64,000 nt of DNA from Fibrobacter sp. UWR3 (GTDB lineage: Bacteria > Fibrobacterota > Fibrobacteria > Fibrobacterales > Fibrobacteraceae), in contig NZ_FRCW01000004.1 of NCBI RefSeq assembly GCF_900143055.1, positions 62,001 to 126,000 on the forward strand, in the 5' to 3' direction. Made by a program: the position numbers and the translations under genes. Positions 24,659 through 33,976 of the stretch are shown here, in pieces (positions within the stretch are counted from its first letter, which is position 1; each line of letters begins with the position of its first letter). Under the pieces are notes generated by a model. The model saw only the letters and a list, made by a program, of their open reading frames with translations, did not search any database and was not told the DNA's origin.

Positions 24659-26788
24659 TTAACCTCTCTGGTTAACCTTGTCGCCGTACTTCTTGATGAG
24701 TTCTTCCTGGATGTTGCGCGGCACCGGAGCGTACTTTGCAAATTCCATGGTGAACTCGGCCTTGCCCTGAGTCATGGAGCGGAGGTCGGTAGCGTAACCG
24801 AACATTTCGGAAAGCGGAACTTCGGCGGTGATGGTCGTCGTGCCGAGTTCTTCGCTCGTACCGGTGATGGTACCGCGACGCTGGGAGACGTTACCCACAA
24901 CGTTGCCCTGGAATTCGGTCGGGGTGGCGATTTCGACCTTCATGATCGGTTCGAGAATCTGGGGGCCAGCCTTGGCGAAAGCTTCGCGGAAGGCCATACG
25001 GGCACAAATCTGGAACGCCATGTCAGAGGAGTCCACCGGGTGGAACGCACCGTCCTGAACTTCCATTTCGATACCCACGACCGGGAAGCCGATGAGGGAA
25101 CCGGCCTGCATGCAGCTCTGGAAGCCCTTGTCGCAAGACGGGATGTATTCCTTAGGAATACGGCCGCCGACGACGGAGTTCACGAAGTTGTAGACCTTTT
25201 CCTGGTCGCCTTCGACAGGCATCGGGCGCATCACGCCGGACATCTTAGCGAACTGACCCGAACCACCGGTCTGCTTCTTGTGGGTGTATTCGAACTTGGC
25301 TTCGCGGGTAATGGTTTCGCGGTAGGCCACCTGCGGAGCACCGGTCTGCACGTCCACCTTGTATTCGCGGCGCATACGTTCGATGTACACGTCGAGGTGA
25401 AGTTCGCCCATGCCCTTGATGATGGTTTCGCCGGATTCCTTGTTGACTTCGACCTGGAAGGTCGGGTCTTCCTTCGTGAAGCGGTTGAGGGCCTTGGACA
25501 TGTTGTCCAGGTCGTCACGGTTCTTGGCTTCGATCACGAGCTCAATCACGGGGTTCGGCACGTGCATGGAAGTCATGTTGTAGTGGTTCTTGCCGTCGGT
25601 GAAGGTCGTACCGGAAGCGCAGTCGATACCGAACAGTGCAACGATGTCGCCGGCGCCGGCTTCGGTGATGTCCACCATTTCGTCGGCGTGCATACGCACG
25701 AGACGGCCCACGGACACCTTCTTGCCGGTGGCCATGTTGGTGATCATGTCGCCCTTCTTGAGGGTGCCCTGGTACACGCGGACGTAGGTGAGCTGGCCGT
25801 AGCGGTCGTTCACGAGCTTGAACGCGTAGCAGACGAGCGGTGCGTTGTCGTCGCTCTTGAGAACGACTTCGGCTTCGTTGTTGTCGAGGTCGAGGGCCTT
25901 GTTTTCAACGTCGGTCGGGCACGGGAGGTAGTCGATAACACCGTCGAGGAGCTTCTGCACGCCAATGTTCTTGTGGGCAGAACCCATGAACACCGGGGTG
26001 ATGTCGAGGCGGATGGTGGCTTCGCGGATGGTCTTCTTGATGAGGGCCTTGTCGATCTGGTCCACACCGTACTGGCCTTCCATGGCCTTTTCCATGATTT
26101 CGTCGCTGTAGTCAGCGCAGCAGTCGATGAGCTTTTCGCGGTATTCGTTAGCCTGGTCGACGAGTTCGGCCGGGATTTCCTTTTCGATCATGTCGTCGCC
26201 GTTGGCGCCTTCGAAGTAGTAGGCCTTCATTTCGACGAGGTCGACCACGCCCTTCAGTTGGTCTTCGAGACCGATAGGAATCTGCATCACGCAGGGCTTG
26301 TGGTTGAGCTTTTCCTTGAGCATCACGGCCACGCGGAGCGGGTTTGCACCGGAGCGGTCGCACTTGTTGACGAACACGACGCGCGGCACATGGTAGCGCT
26401 TCATCTGGCGGTCAACGGTAATAGACTGGGACTGGACGCCTTCCACACCGGTCAGAACGAGGATAGCACCGTCCAACACACGGAGAGAACGTTCCACTTC
26501 GATAGTGAAGTCCACGTGCCCCGGGGTATCGATGATGTTGATGGAGTCCTGTTCACCGCTCTTGGTGTGGGTCCAGTTTGCGAACGTAGCGGCAGACTGA
26601 ATCGTGATGCCGCGTTCGCGTTCAAGTTCCATGGAGTCCATCGTGGCACCGACGCCGTCTTTACCACGAACTTCGTGGATAGCGTGGATACGCTTTGTGA
26701 AGTAGAGGATACGTTCGGTAAGGGTAGTCTTACCGGAGTCGATGTGGGCAGAAATACCGATATTTCTGTGCTTTTCTATGTTTTTCAT
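24659..26788 (-). CDS. fusA: Translation elongation factor G, type 1 (spd/mitochondrial-like)
   Basis: EF-G drives ribosomal translocation using GTP. The 709-residue protein has G1 AHIDSGKT (14-21), switch [12 protein letters not shown]4 NKCDR, and the usual domains II-V. The signature [13 protein letters not shown], then [32 protein letters not shown], matches the spirochaete/planctomycete EF-G1 and mitochondrial EFG1 group rather than canonical EF-G (HIDAGKTT). In that group translocation and ribosome recycling are split between two EF-Gs (established for Borrelia and mitochondria). No second EF-G is in this window. It is not next to rpsL/rpsG/tuf. Confidence 0.96.
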   Translation of the reverse strand: MKNIEKHRNIGISAHIDSGKTTLTERILYFTKRIHAIHEVRGKDGVGATMDSMELERERGITIQSAATFANWTHTKSGEQDSINIIDTPGHVDFTIEVERSLRVLDGAILVLTGVEGVQSQSITVDRQMKRYHVPRVVFVNKCDRSGANPLRVAVMLKEKLNHKPCVMQIPIGLEDQLKGVVDLVEMKAYYFEGANGDDMIEKEIPAELVDQANEYREKLIDCCADYSDEIMEKAMEGQYGVDQIDKALIKKTIREATIRLDITPVFMGSAHKNIGVQKLLDGVIDYLPCPTDVENKALDLDNNEAEVVLKSDDNAPLVCYAFKLVNDRYGQLTYVRVYQGTLKKGDMITNMATGKKVSVGRLVRMHADEMVDITEAGAGDIVALFGIDCASGTTFTDGKNHYNMTSMHVPNPVIELVIEAKNRDDLDNMSKALNRFTKEDPTFQVEVNKESGETIIKGMGELHLDVYIERMRREYKVDVQTGAPQVAYRETITREAKFEYTHKKQTGGSGQFAKMSGVMRPMPVEGDQEKVYNFVNSVVGGRIPKEYIPSCDKGFQSCMQAGSLIGFPVVGIEMEVQDGAFHPVDSSDMAFQICARMAFREAFAKAGPQILEPIMKVEIATPTEFQGNVVGNVSQRRGTITGTSEELGTTTITAEVPLSEMFGYATDLRSMTQGKAEFTMEFAKYAPVPRNIQEELIKKYGDKVNQRG

Positions 26789-26837
26789 ATTTTATTCCAC
26801 TAATGGAGTTGATGTTTTAAAGTTTGCGCCCAAAGAT

Positions 26838-26873
26838 AGAAAAAAATGCCCCCGTTCTCAAGGGTGCGGGGGC
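26838..26873 (-). terminator. Terminator of the minus-strand membrane gene pair
   Basis: On the minus strand GCCCCCG...CGGGGGC is followed by a run of T. It lies 25 nt beyond the stop at 26898. Confidence 0.75.
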
Positions 26874-26897
26874 TGCTAGAGGCTTTACAGGGGCTAT

Positions 26898-28421
26898 TTA
26901 CTGCTTTTGGGGGCGTTTGCTGTGCTTGAAAACTTCATTTATGCTTGCAAAGGTGCAAAATGCAATCGCAAGCCAGTCCATGTAATTTCTGTGAGTCATC
27001 CAGGGACCATAATTCATAAGGTAGCGCTGGGCTGCCCGGGTGGTGAATTTTGCAGATTCGAGGTTTTCGGCGAGGCCGCTTACGTTTATAGTAATATAGG
27101 TATGGGCAAGGACCAACTGCAAAATCACGATATAGACGGCTGGCTTCACCGTGAGGTTCGCGTCGTCGAGCGCCTTCCCGAGGGCCGGGAGGAGCAGCGG
27201 GACGAACGTGGCGATATGCCTTGCCTCGCTATCGAGGGCGAAAAACACGAAAGCGAGCAGCACGAGCGCATGCCCGGGTGATTTTTCGGCGAAATTCCGG
27301 GTAAAGCCTTTCGCGAGGGCGAGAATGACCGGAATGAGCGCCCCCCAGTACACGACATGGCCCGCGAGGCTTATGAGCGGGTACTTTAGCGGGCGGACAA
27401 TTATCTGGAGCAGGAACAACTTGCCGTCGAAGAAGAACTCGTCGTTCGTGAACATGCGGAGCAGCAGGGATACCGCGATGATACTGATTGCCACGCCGGC
27501 GAAAGCCTTCGGGCTGAACGCCTTCATGTAGGAACGCGCCGGATAGGGTAGGGTCGGAATCTTGAGGCAAACTGCAAAGAGGGTTGAAATCAGGGTGAAC
27601 AGGACCAGGCTTATGGCGATGTTCCGCGGGCTAGGCGCGGTGAGCAGGAGCCCCTCCAGGTTTGCCTGCTTGTGGAATGCATAGAACAGCAGCACCAGTG
27701 CTCCGGCAACAAGCCCGTAGGCAATCGGGAGAATCTGGAAAGCCTTGGGGAACGGAGTATCGAGGAGCCTCGGGAGGAACGCCTTGCTTGCAGGCGGGGT
27801 TGTGGCAGATGCGCCCAGCCGGTGCGGGAACAGCAGGAGGAGCGCCATCACGTAGGTAATGGTGGGCCAGGTGACAAGCCCGAGAAGCGAAACGGCGAAG
27901 GCGCCCCGCTTGTTCCCCTTTATAAACAGGTAGTAGCTGGCAAACGCGATGGTGATGGCGTAGGGGTCAGTCTGGAAGGGCTCGTAGCCGTAGCCTTTGA
28001 GGGTCGCAAAGTTCAGAAAGAAAAGCGCGAACAGGATGACCGTAGTGATAGGCTTCCATTTTAGGAACTGCGCGAACTTGAAGAACAGGAACAGCTGGAA
28101 CGCGAGATTCACGAAGAGCAGCACGTACATTCCGACAATCATGTGCGCATTGTTGAGCGGAATGCCTGCCAGATTGTAGACAACGTTCATCAGGCAGAAG
28201 GGGAAAATGCGCTGGATGCGGAAACTGTCGTAGCCCGCAGTGAAGAACGTGCCCGTGAAGTCCCGGAAGACCTCGCGGTAGAATTCCCCGTCGAACCCCG
28301 CGCCGTCGTTAACCGGGATGGTCTCCCCGAATACGGAAATCGCAACGAGGACCAGAAGGGCTATCGTCAGGAGGGCGAGGGTCGCCTTTGCTGCGAGGTT
28401 CTTTTTCGCGGATTCTTTCAC
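26898..28421 (-). CDS. Polytopic membrane protein, possible GT-C-like
   Basis: The 507-residue protein has 10-12 predicted helices. The first loop after helix 1 contains GAGFDGEFYREVFRDF, which resembles the acidic loop (GYDGQFY) of some uncharacterised GT-C-type membrane proteins. This resemblance is pattern-based and weak. The rest is hydrophobic without clear motifs. It lies 5 nt downstream of the EcsC-like gene and ends at a terminator. Function unknown. Confidence 0.65.
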   Translation of the reverse strand: MKESAKKNLAAKATLALLTIALLVLVAISVFGETIPVNDGAGFDGEFYREVFRDFTGTFFTAGYDSFRIQRIFPFCLMNVVYNLAGIPLNNAHMIVGMYVLLFVNLAFQLFLFFKFAQFLKWKPITTVILFALFFLNFATLKGYGYEPFQTDPYAITIAFASYYLFIKGNKRGAFAVSLLGLVTWPTITYVMALLLLFPHRLGASATTPPASKAFLPRLLDTPFPKAFQILPIAYGLVAGALVLLFYAFHKQANLEGLLLTAPSPRNIAISLVLFTLISTLFAVCLKIPTLPYPARSYMKAFSPKAFAGVAISIIAVSLLLRMFTNDEFFFDGKLFLLQIIVRPLKYPLISLAGHVVYWGALIPVILALAKGFTRNFAEKSPGHALVLLAFVFFALDSEARHIATFVPLLLPALGKALDDANLTVKPAVYIVILQLVLAHTYITINVSGLAENLESAKFTTRAAQRYLMNYGPWMTHRNYMDWLAIAFCTFASINEVFKHSKRPQKQ

Positions 28422-28426
28422 GACTA

Positions 28427-29101
28427 TTAGGAGTCTGCGCCCTGTTCTTTGGAGCCTTGTTCTGCGGCGCTATCGGCGTCAACGACTTCGGCATCGGCGA
28501 TGTCCTTGCCGTCCTGGTCGGCGAGCGCCTTGAAATAGGCGATGGCGGTCTTGCCGACTTCCTTCGTGTCTAAGTACGCGTACGCACCGTTCCCGATGGC
28601 GCCTATCGCGGGGATTGCCCGCAGGAGCGACTTGCTTACGAACTTGGAAGAAATCTTGATGCCGATTTTTTCGACAATCTTCTTGAGGGCGGTGGTGGAA
28701 AGCTTCTGTACCACGATGCGGCTCCCGGTACGGACAGCGACATCGCGCAGGAGCTGTGCCGCACTGTGTCGGAACAGGCACCAGACCATCGCCTCTCGGG
28801 TCAGGAGGGCAATTTTCCCGTAGCTTGCGGCGATATCTGCAACGAGCTGCGCCTGTATGCGCCAGATGGCGGCAATGTCGGGAATGGCTGTGAGGATGCC
28901 CGTGAAGCCTGCCGGGATAGAGAGCGTCGCGCTGACGGTCGCCGCCTTGAACGCCGCCTGCTGGGTGAGCATGTTCGCGCGGTTCTCGGGGTCGATTGCC
29001 GAAACGTGCAGGGAGTCCGGAATGTTTGTAATCAGGTCAAAAATGATATTGATGGCCTTTTCCTTCAGTTTATCCATGGTCTCGTTCTTGCTTTCGGACA
29101 T
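28427..29101 (-). CDS. EcsC-like protein
   Basis: The 224-residue protein has a polar N-terminus. The region AFKAATVSATLSIPAGFTGILTAIPDIAAIWRIQAQLVADIAASYGK matches the general EcsC pattern of small residues and helices. Another amphipathic region (LLRAIPAIGAIGNGAYAYLDT) and an acidic tail (DADSAAEQGSKEQGADS) follow. Membrane association is likely. EcsC-like proteins are mostly uncharacterised. AGGAGT sits before the ATG. It is the first gene of a two-gene operon. Confidence 0.65.
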   Translation of the reverse strand: MSESKNETMDKLKEKAINIIFDLITNIPDSLHVSAIDPENRANMLTQQAAFKAATVSATLSIPAGFTGILTAIPDIAAIWRIQAQLVADIAASYGKIALLTREAMVWCLFRHSAAQLLRDVAVRTGSRIVVQKLSTTALKKIVEKIGIKISSKFVSKSLLRAIPAIGAIGNGAYAYLDTKEVGKTAIAYFKALADQDGKDIADAEVVDADSAAEQGSKEQGADS

Positions 29102-29149
29102 ACGGTACTCCTGTTTCTTGGAATTTTAACAAATCTTTTGGATTATGGC

Positions 29150-29174
29150 AAAAAATGCCGCATAAAATGCGGCA
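29150..29174 (-). terminator. Rho-independent terminator
   Basis: On the minus strand TGCCGCA-TTTTA-TGCGGCA is followed by TTTTTT. It lies 30 nt beyond the stop at 29205. Confidence 0.85.
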
Positions 29175-29204
29175 AAGAACAGTTCGTAAAGGCGAAAACG
29201 CACT

Positions 29205-29564
29205 CTAGAACAGTATTTTCGCGAACCTGCCGGTGATGCCTGCAAGTTTTTCGCCGCTGTAGTCGGCGATGGGGAAGCGGAGCACCTTGTTGCCCAGGGC
29301 GTACTTGATCATCTCGTTTATCCAGGCGCGTTCGCAGGTGATTTTCTCGAACACGAGCTCGGTGCCCTTTTCGCCCTCGTCAAATCCGTAGTAGCCTCTG
29401 AACAACGTTGTCTGCGATTCTCCGCGGAGGGTAATCCTTACTGTAGCGATACGCGATTCTGCGTCGATGGAGACTTCGTCGACTTCACCGAAACGCTGGA
29501 CCGTCTCGTTCTTGCGGATGAACGATTCAACGGCCCTGTCGCGTATGTTACTGAGGATGGACAT
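29205..29564 (-). CDS. Hypothetical protein
   Basis: The 119-residue product (MSILSNIRDRAVESFIRKNE...) is soluble and has no signal peptide. It reads as beta-rich in the middle (EVSIDAESRIATVRITLRGESQTTLFRGYYGF) and helical later (CERAWINEMIKYALGNKVLRF). The start at 29564 was chosen because the longer form would begin inside an intergenic repeat. No family was recognised. It is probably downstream of map on the same strand, separated by a repeat. Confidence 0.6.
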   Translation of the reverse strand: MSILSNIRDRAVESFIRKNETVQRFGEVDEVSIDAESRIATVRITLRGESQTTLFRGYYGFDEGEKGTELVFEKITCERAWINEMIKYALGNKVLRFPIADYSGEKLAGITGRFAKILF

Positions 29565-29581
29565 GTTTATGACTGGTTGTT

Positions 29582-29666
29582 GGTCATTGGTCAATGGTCA
29601 TTTTTTTTTGAAAGGCGGCAACGCCGCGATTATTCAACTAATGACTAACTGCTAACAACTAATGAC
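29582..29666. repeat. Intergenic repeat with GGTCATTGGTCAATGGTC and AACTAATGAC ends
   Basis: It has a GGTCATTGGTCAATGGTC left part, a central hairpin GGCGGC-AAC-GCCGC followed by CGATTAT, and a right part with repeats of CTAATGACTAA. A second copy lies at 40673-40770 with the same ends and a different hairpin (GTGGC-GAA-GCCAC). It fills the gap between map and the 29205 gene. Confidence 0.75.
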
Positions 29667-29675
29667 CGGAATGTA

Positions 29676-30437
29676 TTACCTGGGCAAGGTAAGAATCTCG
29701 ATGCCTTCTTTTGTTCTGACGATGGTATGTTCCCACTGGGCGCTGAGGCTGCCGTCGCGGGTGACTGCCGTCCAGCCATCCTTGAGGGTCTTGGTGCCCG
29801 GACGGCCCACGTTGATCATGGGTTCCACCGTGAACACGTTGCCCACCTCGATGTAGGGCGTGCGCTCGGAATTGCGGAAATGGAGAACGGTCGGTTCCTC
29901 GTGGAAACCGCGCCCGATACCGTGCCCGCAGTAGTCTTCCACCACGCTGAAGTCGTGCTCGTCGGCGATGTCCTGGATGGCGCAACCGATGTCGGAGAAT
30001 CGCGCACCCGGTTCGCCTGCCGCGCGGATGCCTTCTTCCATGCAGAACTTTGCCGTATCGACGAGTTCCTGCGCGAGGCTAGAAACCTTGCCGACGCAGA
30101 ACATGGCGGATGTATCGCCGTGGTAGCCCGAAAGGATGGTCGTGATGTCAATGTTCACGATGTCGCCGTCCTTGAGGATGGTCTGCGCGTTCGGGATGCC
30201 GTGGCAAACGACCTCGTTGATGCTGATGCAGGCGTAGCGCGGGTAGCCGTGGTAGCCCATGCAGGCCGAAATACCCTTGTGTTGGCGGGTGTAGTCGCCG
30301 ATGAACTCGTCGATTTCGAGTGTCGAAACGCCCGGCTTGCACATTTCGCCCGCGCGGATAAGCGTTTCGGCGGCAAGTGCGCCGGCATCGCGGATGAGTT
30401 CGATTTCCTTTGCGGATTTAACCTTGATTTTTGCCAT
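29676..30437 (-). CDS. map: Methionine aminopeptidase, type I
   Basis: Map removes N-terminal Met from nascent proteins. The 253-residue enzyme has the five metal ligands in typical motifs: NIDITTILSGYHGDTSAMF (two Asp), DYCGHGIGRGFHEEP (His), FTVEPMIN (Glu) and QWEHTIV (Glu). The start MAKIKVKSAKEIE fits the family. It lies 1 nt after the DEAD-box gene and is probably co-transcribed. High confidence. Confidence 0.96.
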   Translation of the reverse strand: MAKIKVKSAKEIELIRDAGALAAETLIRAGEMCKPGVSTLEIDEFIGDYTRQHKGISACMGYHGYPRYACISINEVVCHGIPNAQTILKDGDIVNIDITTILSGYHGDTSAMFCVGKVSSLAQELVDTAKFCMEEGIRAAGEPGARFSDIGCAIQDIADEHDFSVVEDYCGHGIGRGFHEEPTVLHFRNSERTPYIEVGNVFTVEPMINVGRPGTKTLKDGWTAVTRDGSLSAQWEHTIVRTKEGIEILTLPR

Positions 30438-30438
30438 T

Positions 30439-31833
30439 TTATGCCTTCTTCCATGCAAATCGGTCGACGAGGTATGCGAGCAGCATCTGGTCTTCCACGG
30501 GGCCGTTCGCGAGTTCCTTCACGAGCGGGAGCATGCGGCTGATGCGTTCGGTAGCCTTCTGGCCTCCGAAGTGGTTCTTTTCCTGTTCGAGACTCACGCG
30601 GGTGCGGTCGCTCACCTTCTTCGCGATTTCCTCGTTCGTGAGCGGTTCCATCTTGATGAAGTTGATGCCGAAGTCCGCCGCGGTCTGCTTGATTTCGATT
30701 TCTTCGACCGGAGTGATGAGCGAAATGCAGAGCCCGCTACGGCCGGCACGGGCGGTGCGCCCGCTGCGGTGCACGTACACCTCGTGGTCGGCCGGGTGGT
30801 CGTACACAATCACGTGGGTCACGTGGTCCACATCGATACCGCGGGCGGCAACGTCGGTGCAGATGAGAATGCGGAGCTTCTTGTCGCGGAAGGCGTTCAG
30901 CGTCTTTTCGCGCATGGCCTGCGCCACGTCGCCACTGAGGGCGCCCACCTTGAATCCGTAGCCCGAAAGCACCTGTTCCAGGTAGCTCACGTCGCTCTTC
31001 TTGTTGCAGAAAATCATGCAACTGTCGGGGTTGTAGTATTCCAGCACCTTGATGGTCATGGAATCCTTGTCCATCACGTCGCAGGGGTACCAGCGGTGCT
31101 CCAGGTTGTTCGCAATCACCTTGTCGTAGCTGAGCGAAAGGAATTCGGCGCTCGGGCGCTGGAACTCGCGGGCGAGGCTCTTCACCGTCTGCGGGATGGT
31201 GGCACTGAACATGGTGCAAGAAATCATCTTGGGCAGGTACTTGCGGATTTTCTGCATGTCGGGGTAGAAACCCATCGAGAGCATTTCGTCGGCTTCGTCG
31301 AGCACGAGGTCGCGGATGTCGAGGAAGTCGACGTTCCCGCGCTGCACGTGGTCCATGAGGCGGCCCGGGGTGGCGACGATGATATGCACACCGTTCTTGA
31401 GGGCCCTGAGCTGCGGTTCGTAACTCACGCCGCCGAAGATGGCGACCGAGCGGATACCCGTACCCTTCGCGAGTTTCTCGATTTCGTCCTGCACCTGGAT
31501 GCAGAGCTCGCGCGTCGGCACGAGAATCAGGGCCTGCGGGAATATGTGGTCACGAACGATGACCTGCAAAAGCGGGAGCACGTAGGCGCCTGTTTTGCCC
31601 GAGCCCGTCTTGGACTGCACCAGCATATCGCGGGCGGCGAGCATGTAGGGGATTGTCTTTCTCTGGACCGGCATGAGCTGCGTCCAGCCGTGTTCCGCGA
31701 GAACCTTCTTCTGTTCTTCGGGGAGCATGTCAAATGTGTAGTCGGGGAGCTTGTGTTCCGGTTCGATGATATTGACCGGGGTAAGGAACGGATTGACTTC
31801 TTCTTTCTTTTCTTCTGCTATAATATCGCTCAT
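30439..31833 (-). CDS. DEAD-box ATP-dependent RNA helicase
   Basis: The 464-residue helicase has a Q motif (GWTQLMPVQRKTIP), motif I SKTGSGKTGAY, Ia PTRELCIQV, II DEADEML, III SAT, and the C-terminal motifs DVAARGIDVDHVTHVI (V) and HRSGRTARAGRSG (VI). These define a canonical SF2 DEAD-box protein acting in RNA folding, ribosome assembly or decay. The specific family (RhlE, CsdA, RhlB) cannot be set. No RNA-binding tail of note is present after about residue 370. The start is MSDIIAEEKK at 31833. Confidence 0.93.
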   Translation of the reverse strand: MSDIIAEEKKEEVNPFLTPVNIIEPEHKLPDYTFDMLPEEQKKVLAEHGWTQLMPVQRKTIPYMLAARDMLVQSKTGSGKTGAYVLPLLQVIVRDHIFPQALILVPTRELCIQVQDEIEKLAKGTGIRSVAIFGGVSYEPQLRALKNGVHIIVATPGRLMDHVQRGNVDFLDIRDLVLDEADEMLSMGFYPDMQKIRKYLPKMISCTMFSATIPQTVKSLAREFQRPSAEFLSLSYDKVIANNLEHRWYPCDVMDKDSMTIKVLEYYNPDSCMIFCNKKSDVSYLEQVLSGYGFKVGALSGDVAQAMREKTLNAFRDKKLRILICTDVAARGIDVDHVTHVIVYDHPADHEVYVHRSGRTARAGRSGLCISLITPVEEIEIKQTAADFGINFIKMEPLTNEEIAKKVSDRTRVSLEQEKNHFGGQKATERISRMLPLVKELANGPVEDQMLLAYLVDRFAWKKA

Positions 31834-31849
31834 AGTGGGCACAAATTTA

Positions 31850-31998
31850 GTAAATGGCGAGCGCCGCGATAAAACAATTTATTGTTTTATCATGGCCGAG
31901 CCTAGCTAAATGCACTCCAAAGGAGTGCAAATTTAGCAATTTTTTACCGCATACGCTAAGGCGTGTGCGCGAGGCGAACTATGTTCGCCGAAGTTTGT
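31850..31998. repeat. Array of palindromic elements
   Basis: The array begins with a unit of the GGCGAGYGCCGCGA...TCATGGCCGAGCC family at 31856-31902, with a perfect hairpin GATAAAACAA/TTGTTTTATC. It continues with GCTAAATGCACTCC/GGAGTGCAAATTTAGC, CGCATACGC/GCGTGTGCG and GGCGAAC/GTTCGCC. It fills the gap upstream of the DEAD-box gene and contains no ORF. Confidence 0.8.
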
Positions 31999-32002
31999 GT
32001 CG

Positions 32003-33268
32003 CTATAAGCTCCAGTGGTACTCTAGCCCGAGGCTTATGAACCAATCTATGGTAGAGCCGCCGATAACTGTGGGGGCTGCGGCCGCATCGGGGGTCGGGT
32101 CTACGTACATGTCGCGTCCGCGGCTTGCTATACCCGTGCGGATACCTACGCCATAGTGGCCAAAGAATACGAATTGTGCTCCGCCACCGATAAGCCCGCC
32201 CTTGTAGGCCTCTTCAAACTTGATGCGGACATTGTATGCCTTCGAGGGCTTGTCGACATCATCCTTGAGGGCGATGTCTTCCACAAAGAAACTGTATTGG
32301 AACCCGAGGAAGGCGAACAGGTCGATGTCGAGCCATTTCTTGATGTTGTAGGACCTCGCGAACATCGCATTGAGCCCGATTTCGTGCTGGTAGAAATCCC
32401 AGTGGTCGAGTTCCTCGTAGACGGTGTCGCGGCTATCGGTCTTGACGCTGTGCTTTGCGAAGCGGTAGATGAGTTCAAGCCCGATGAACCCGTACCAGAT
32501 GCCACCCACGTATGCCGAAAGCAGCGGGTCATCATCTTCGATAAAGTTCCAGAGGCTTACCGAGTCCTTGGTAATGCGGTAGTTGCGCACCCGGCTCTTG
32601 GTGTGGCTTTCGGTCCAGTCGTCGGGAGTGAGCGGGATGTGTGCCTGCGAGTAGCCAATGGAAATGCCCGCCCATGCGCGGAAATTGGGGACTTCCTTGT
32701 ACAGGTCGTCGGGCTCCTCGAGCATCTTCTGGCGTTCTTCCTTCGATAGCCTGCGTTTTGTCTTGCCGCCAAAGAAGGTGGATGCAATCTCGTCGCCGAG
32801 CGCAATCTTGTCGTTCGTTTTGTTGACGCTCCCTGCAACCTTCGGGTTTGTCGAGGTCTCGTCAAAAATTGCAACGCTAATCGTGTTCCCGTTGTCGGCA
32901 AGGTACAGCACGATGTTGTCTTCGATGGATTGCACTTTTGCCATGAGGGCGGGGTGCCGGATATGCAGGTATTCCTCGTTCAGCTTGGGGTCGATATTCT
33001 TCTTGAGCCAGACCGCATAGTGCATGGCGATGGAATCGCGTTCCCATTCACCGAACAGGCGGCACTTGGGTTCCCCGATGCTCGGGTTGTTGCGCTTGAG
33101 CGAAAGGCAGAGTTCTTTCGGGTCAACGGGGCTCTCGCTTTCCGGAGTCCATATCAGGATGTCGGGATTCTGCCACAGGGTCGGGCGCTTGTTGAAATAG
33201 ATGTTGCCCGCAAAGCTCGTGGCTGCAATCGCGAAAATGCACGCTATGACGAGAGAGAATTTCTTCAT
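32003..33268 (-). CDS. Exported protein with beta-barrel-like C-terminus
   Basis: The 421-residue protein has a signal peptide (MKKFSLVIACIFAIAATSFA). The N-terminal region (20-200) is soluble and Cys-bearing. The C-terminal half has alternating amphipathic strands (FRAWAGISIGYSQA, WYGFIGLELIYRFA, WLDIDLFAFLGFQYSFFV, WFISLGLEYHWSL) and ends near an aromatic residue, as in outer-membrane barrels. It overlaps the upstream lipoprotein gene by 4 nt (ATGA), so the two probably work together. Outer-membrane location is inference. Confidence 0.7.
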   Translation of the reverse strand: MKKFSLVIACIFAIAATSFAGNIYFNKRPTLWQNPDILIWTPESESPVDPKELCLSLKRNNPSIGEPKCRLFGEWERDSIAMHYAVWLKKNIDPKLNEEYLHIRHPALMAKVQSIEDNIVLYLADNGNTISVAIFDETSTNPKVAGSVNKTNDKIALGDEIASTFFGGKTKRRLSKEERQKMLEEPDDLYKEVPNFRAWAGISIGYSQAHIPLTPDDWTESHTKSRVRNYRITKDSVSLWNFIEDDDPLLSAYVGGIWYGFIGLELIYRFAKHSVKTDSRDTVYEELDHWDFYQHEIGLNAMFARSYNIKKWLDIDLFAFLGFQYSFFVEDIALKDDVDKPSKAYNVRIKFEEAYKGGLIGGGAQFVFFGHYGVGIRTGIASRGRDMYVDPTPDAAAAPTVIGGSTIDWFISLGLEYHWSL

Positions 33269-33954
33269 TTCTGGACTCCCTCATACAAATTAATGCGAAT
33301 TTTCTTTGCGGCTTCGGCAGCCGCTGCGCGCAGGTCTTCCATCGTGAGTTTTACGATGGGGCGCTGGATTTCGTCCACGGCGCTGAACAGCGGGCGCTGA
33401 TTCTCGTTATCCCAGAGCGTGTACGAAAGTATGACGCTCAGGTTCTTCGACGTCTTCTTCTCGGCGCTTTCCTGCCGGATGAGGTCGTAGTCGTAGAAGA
33501 CTTCGCGGTTGATGTCGGTCCCGATGATGAATTCGTGTACAATCAGGATGTACGGCGGAATGTTGCCCTGCGCATCCTTGACGCTCACGCCCTGTTCCGG
33601 AAAATGCCCCTTGATGAATATCTTGTCGTCGAGTTTCTGGCTTTCTTCGGGGAACTTCAAGACGGCTGTGTCGGGAATCTCCTGGAGTGCGGGGTAGGCG
33701 CGTTTCATCTCGTCGAGGAAAGCCTGCCTGGAGAACGACGTCAACTGCACCTGCGCGCTTTCGGGAGCGACTTCCAGTTTTTTCGCAAACCACTTCGAAC
33801 GCGTGAGGATAAACGCGCTGCTCGTTCCGGTAATGGAAAGCGTGCTGTACGGCACCTGCCGGTAGAGCGGGTGGGCCTTGCTCCAATGGTAAGATGGCCC
33901 GCACCCGGTAAGGATGCAGGCTACCATACAAACTAAAGCAATACCCCTAAACAA
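33265..33954 (-). CDS. Envelope lipoprotein, unknown
   Basis: The 229-residue lipoprotein has lipobox ILTGC (Cys about 18). It contains LTSFSRQAFLDEMKRAYPALQEI and a beta-rich core (PPYILIVHEFIIGTDIN, LSVILSYTLWDNENQRPLFSAVDE), then an amphipathic C-terminal helix (MEDLRAAAAEAAKKI). The pattern resembles LpoB/CsgG-like folds only loosely. It is coupled by overlapping ATGA to the barrel-like protein downstream and follows pyrE by 22 nt. Confidence 0.65.
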   Translation of the reverse strand: MFRGIALVCMVACILTGCGPSYHWSKAHPLYRQVPYSTLSITGTSSAFILTRSKWFAKKLEVAPESAQVQLTSFSRQAFLDEMKRAYPALQEIPDTAVLKFPEESQKLDDKIFIKGHFPEQGVSVKDAQGNIPPYILIVHEFIIGTDINREVFYDYDLIRQESAEKKTSKNLSVILSYTLWDNENQRPLFSAVDEIQRPIVKLTMEDLRAAAAEAAKKIRINLYEGVQK

Positions 33955-33976
33955 CTCTCACCTATTGCCTGTGGGG

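Noticed and set aside
25040-26803. 587-codon plus-strand ORF
   Set aside because: It is antisense to fusA; composition is dominated by Val/His/Asp shadow codons and nothing was recognised.
29145-29160. Sigma-54 promoter (TGGC...TGC)
   Set aside because: GG to GC spacing is 8 instead of 10 nt and the sequence is part of a terminator stem.
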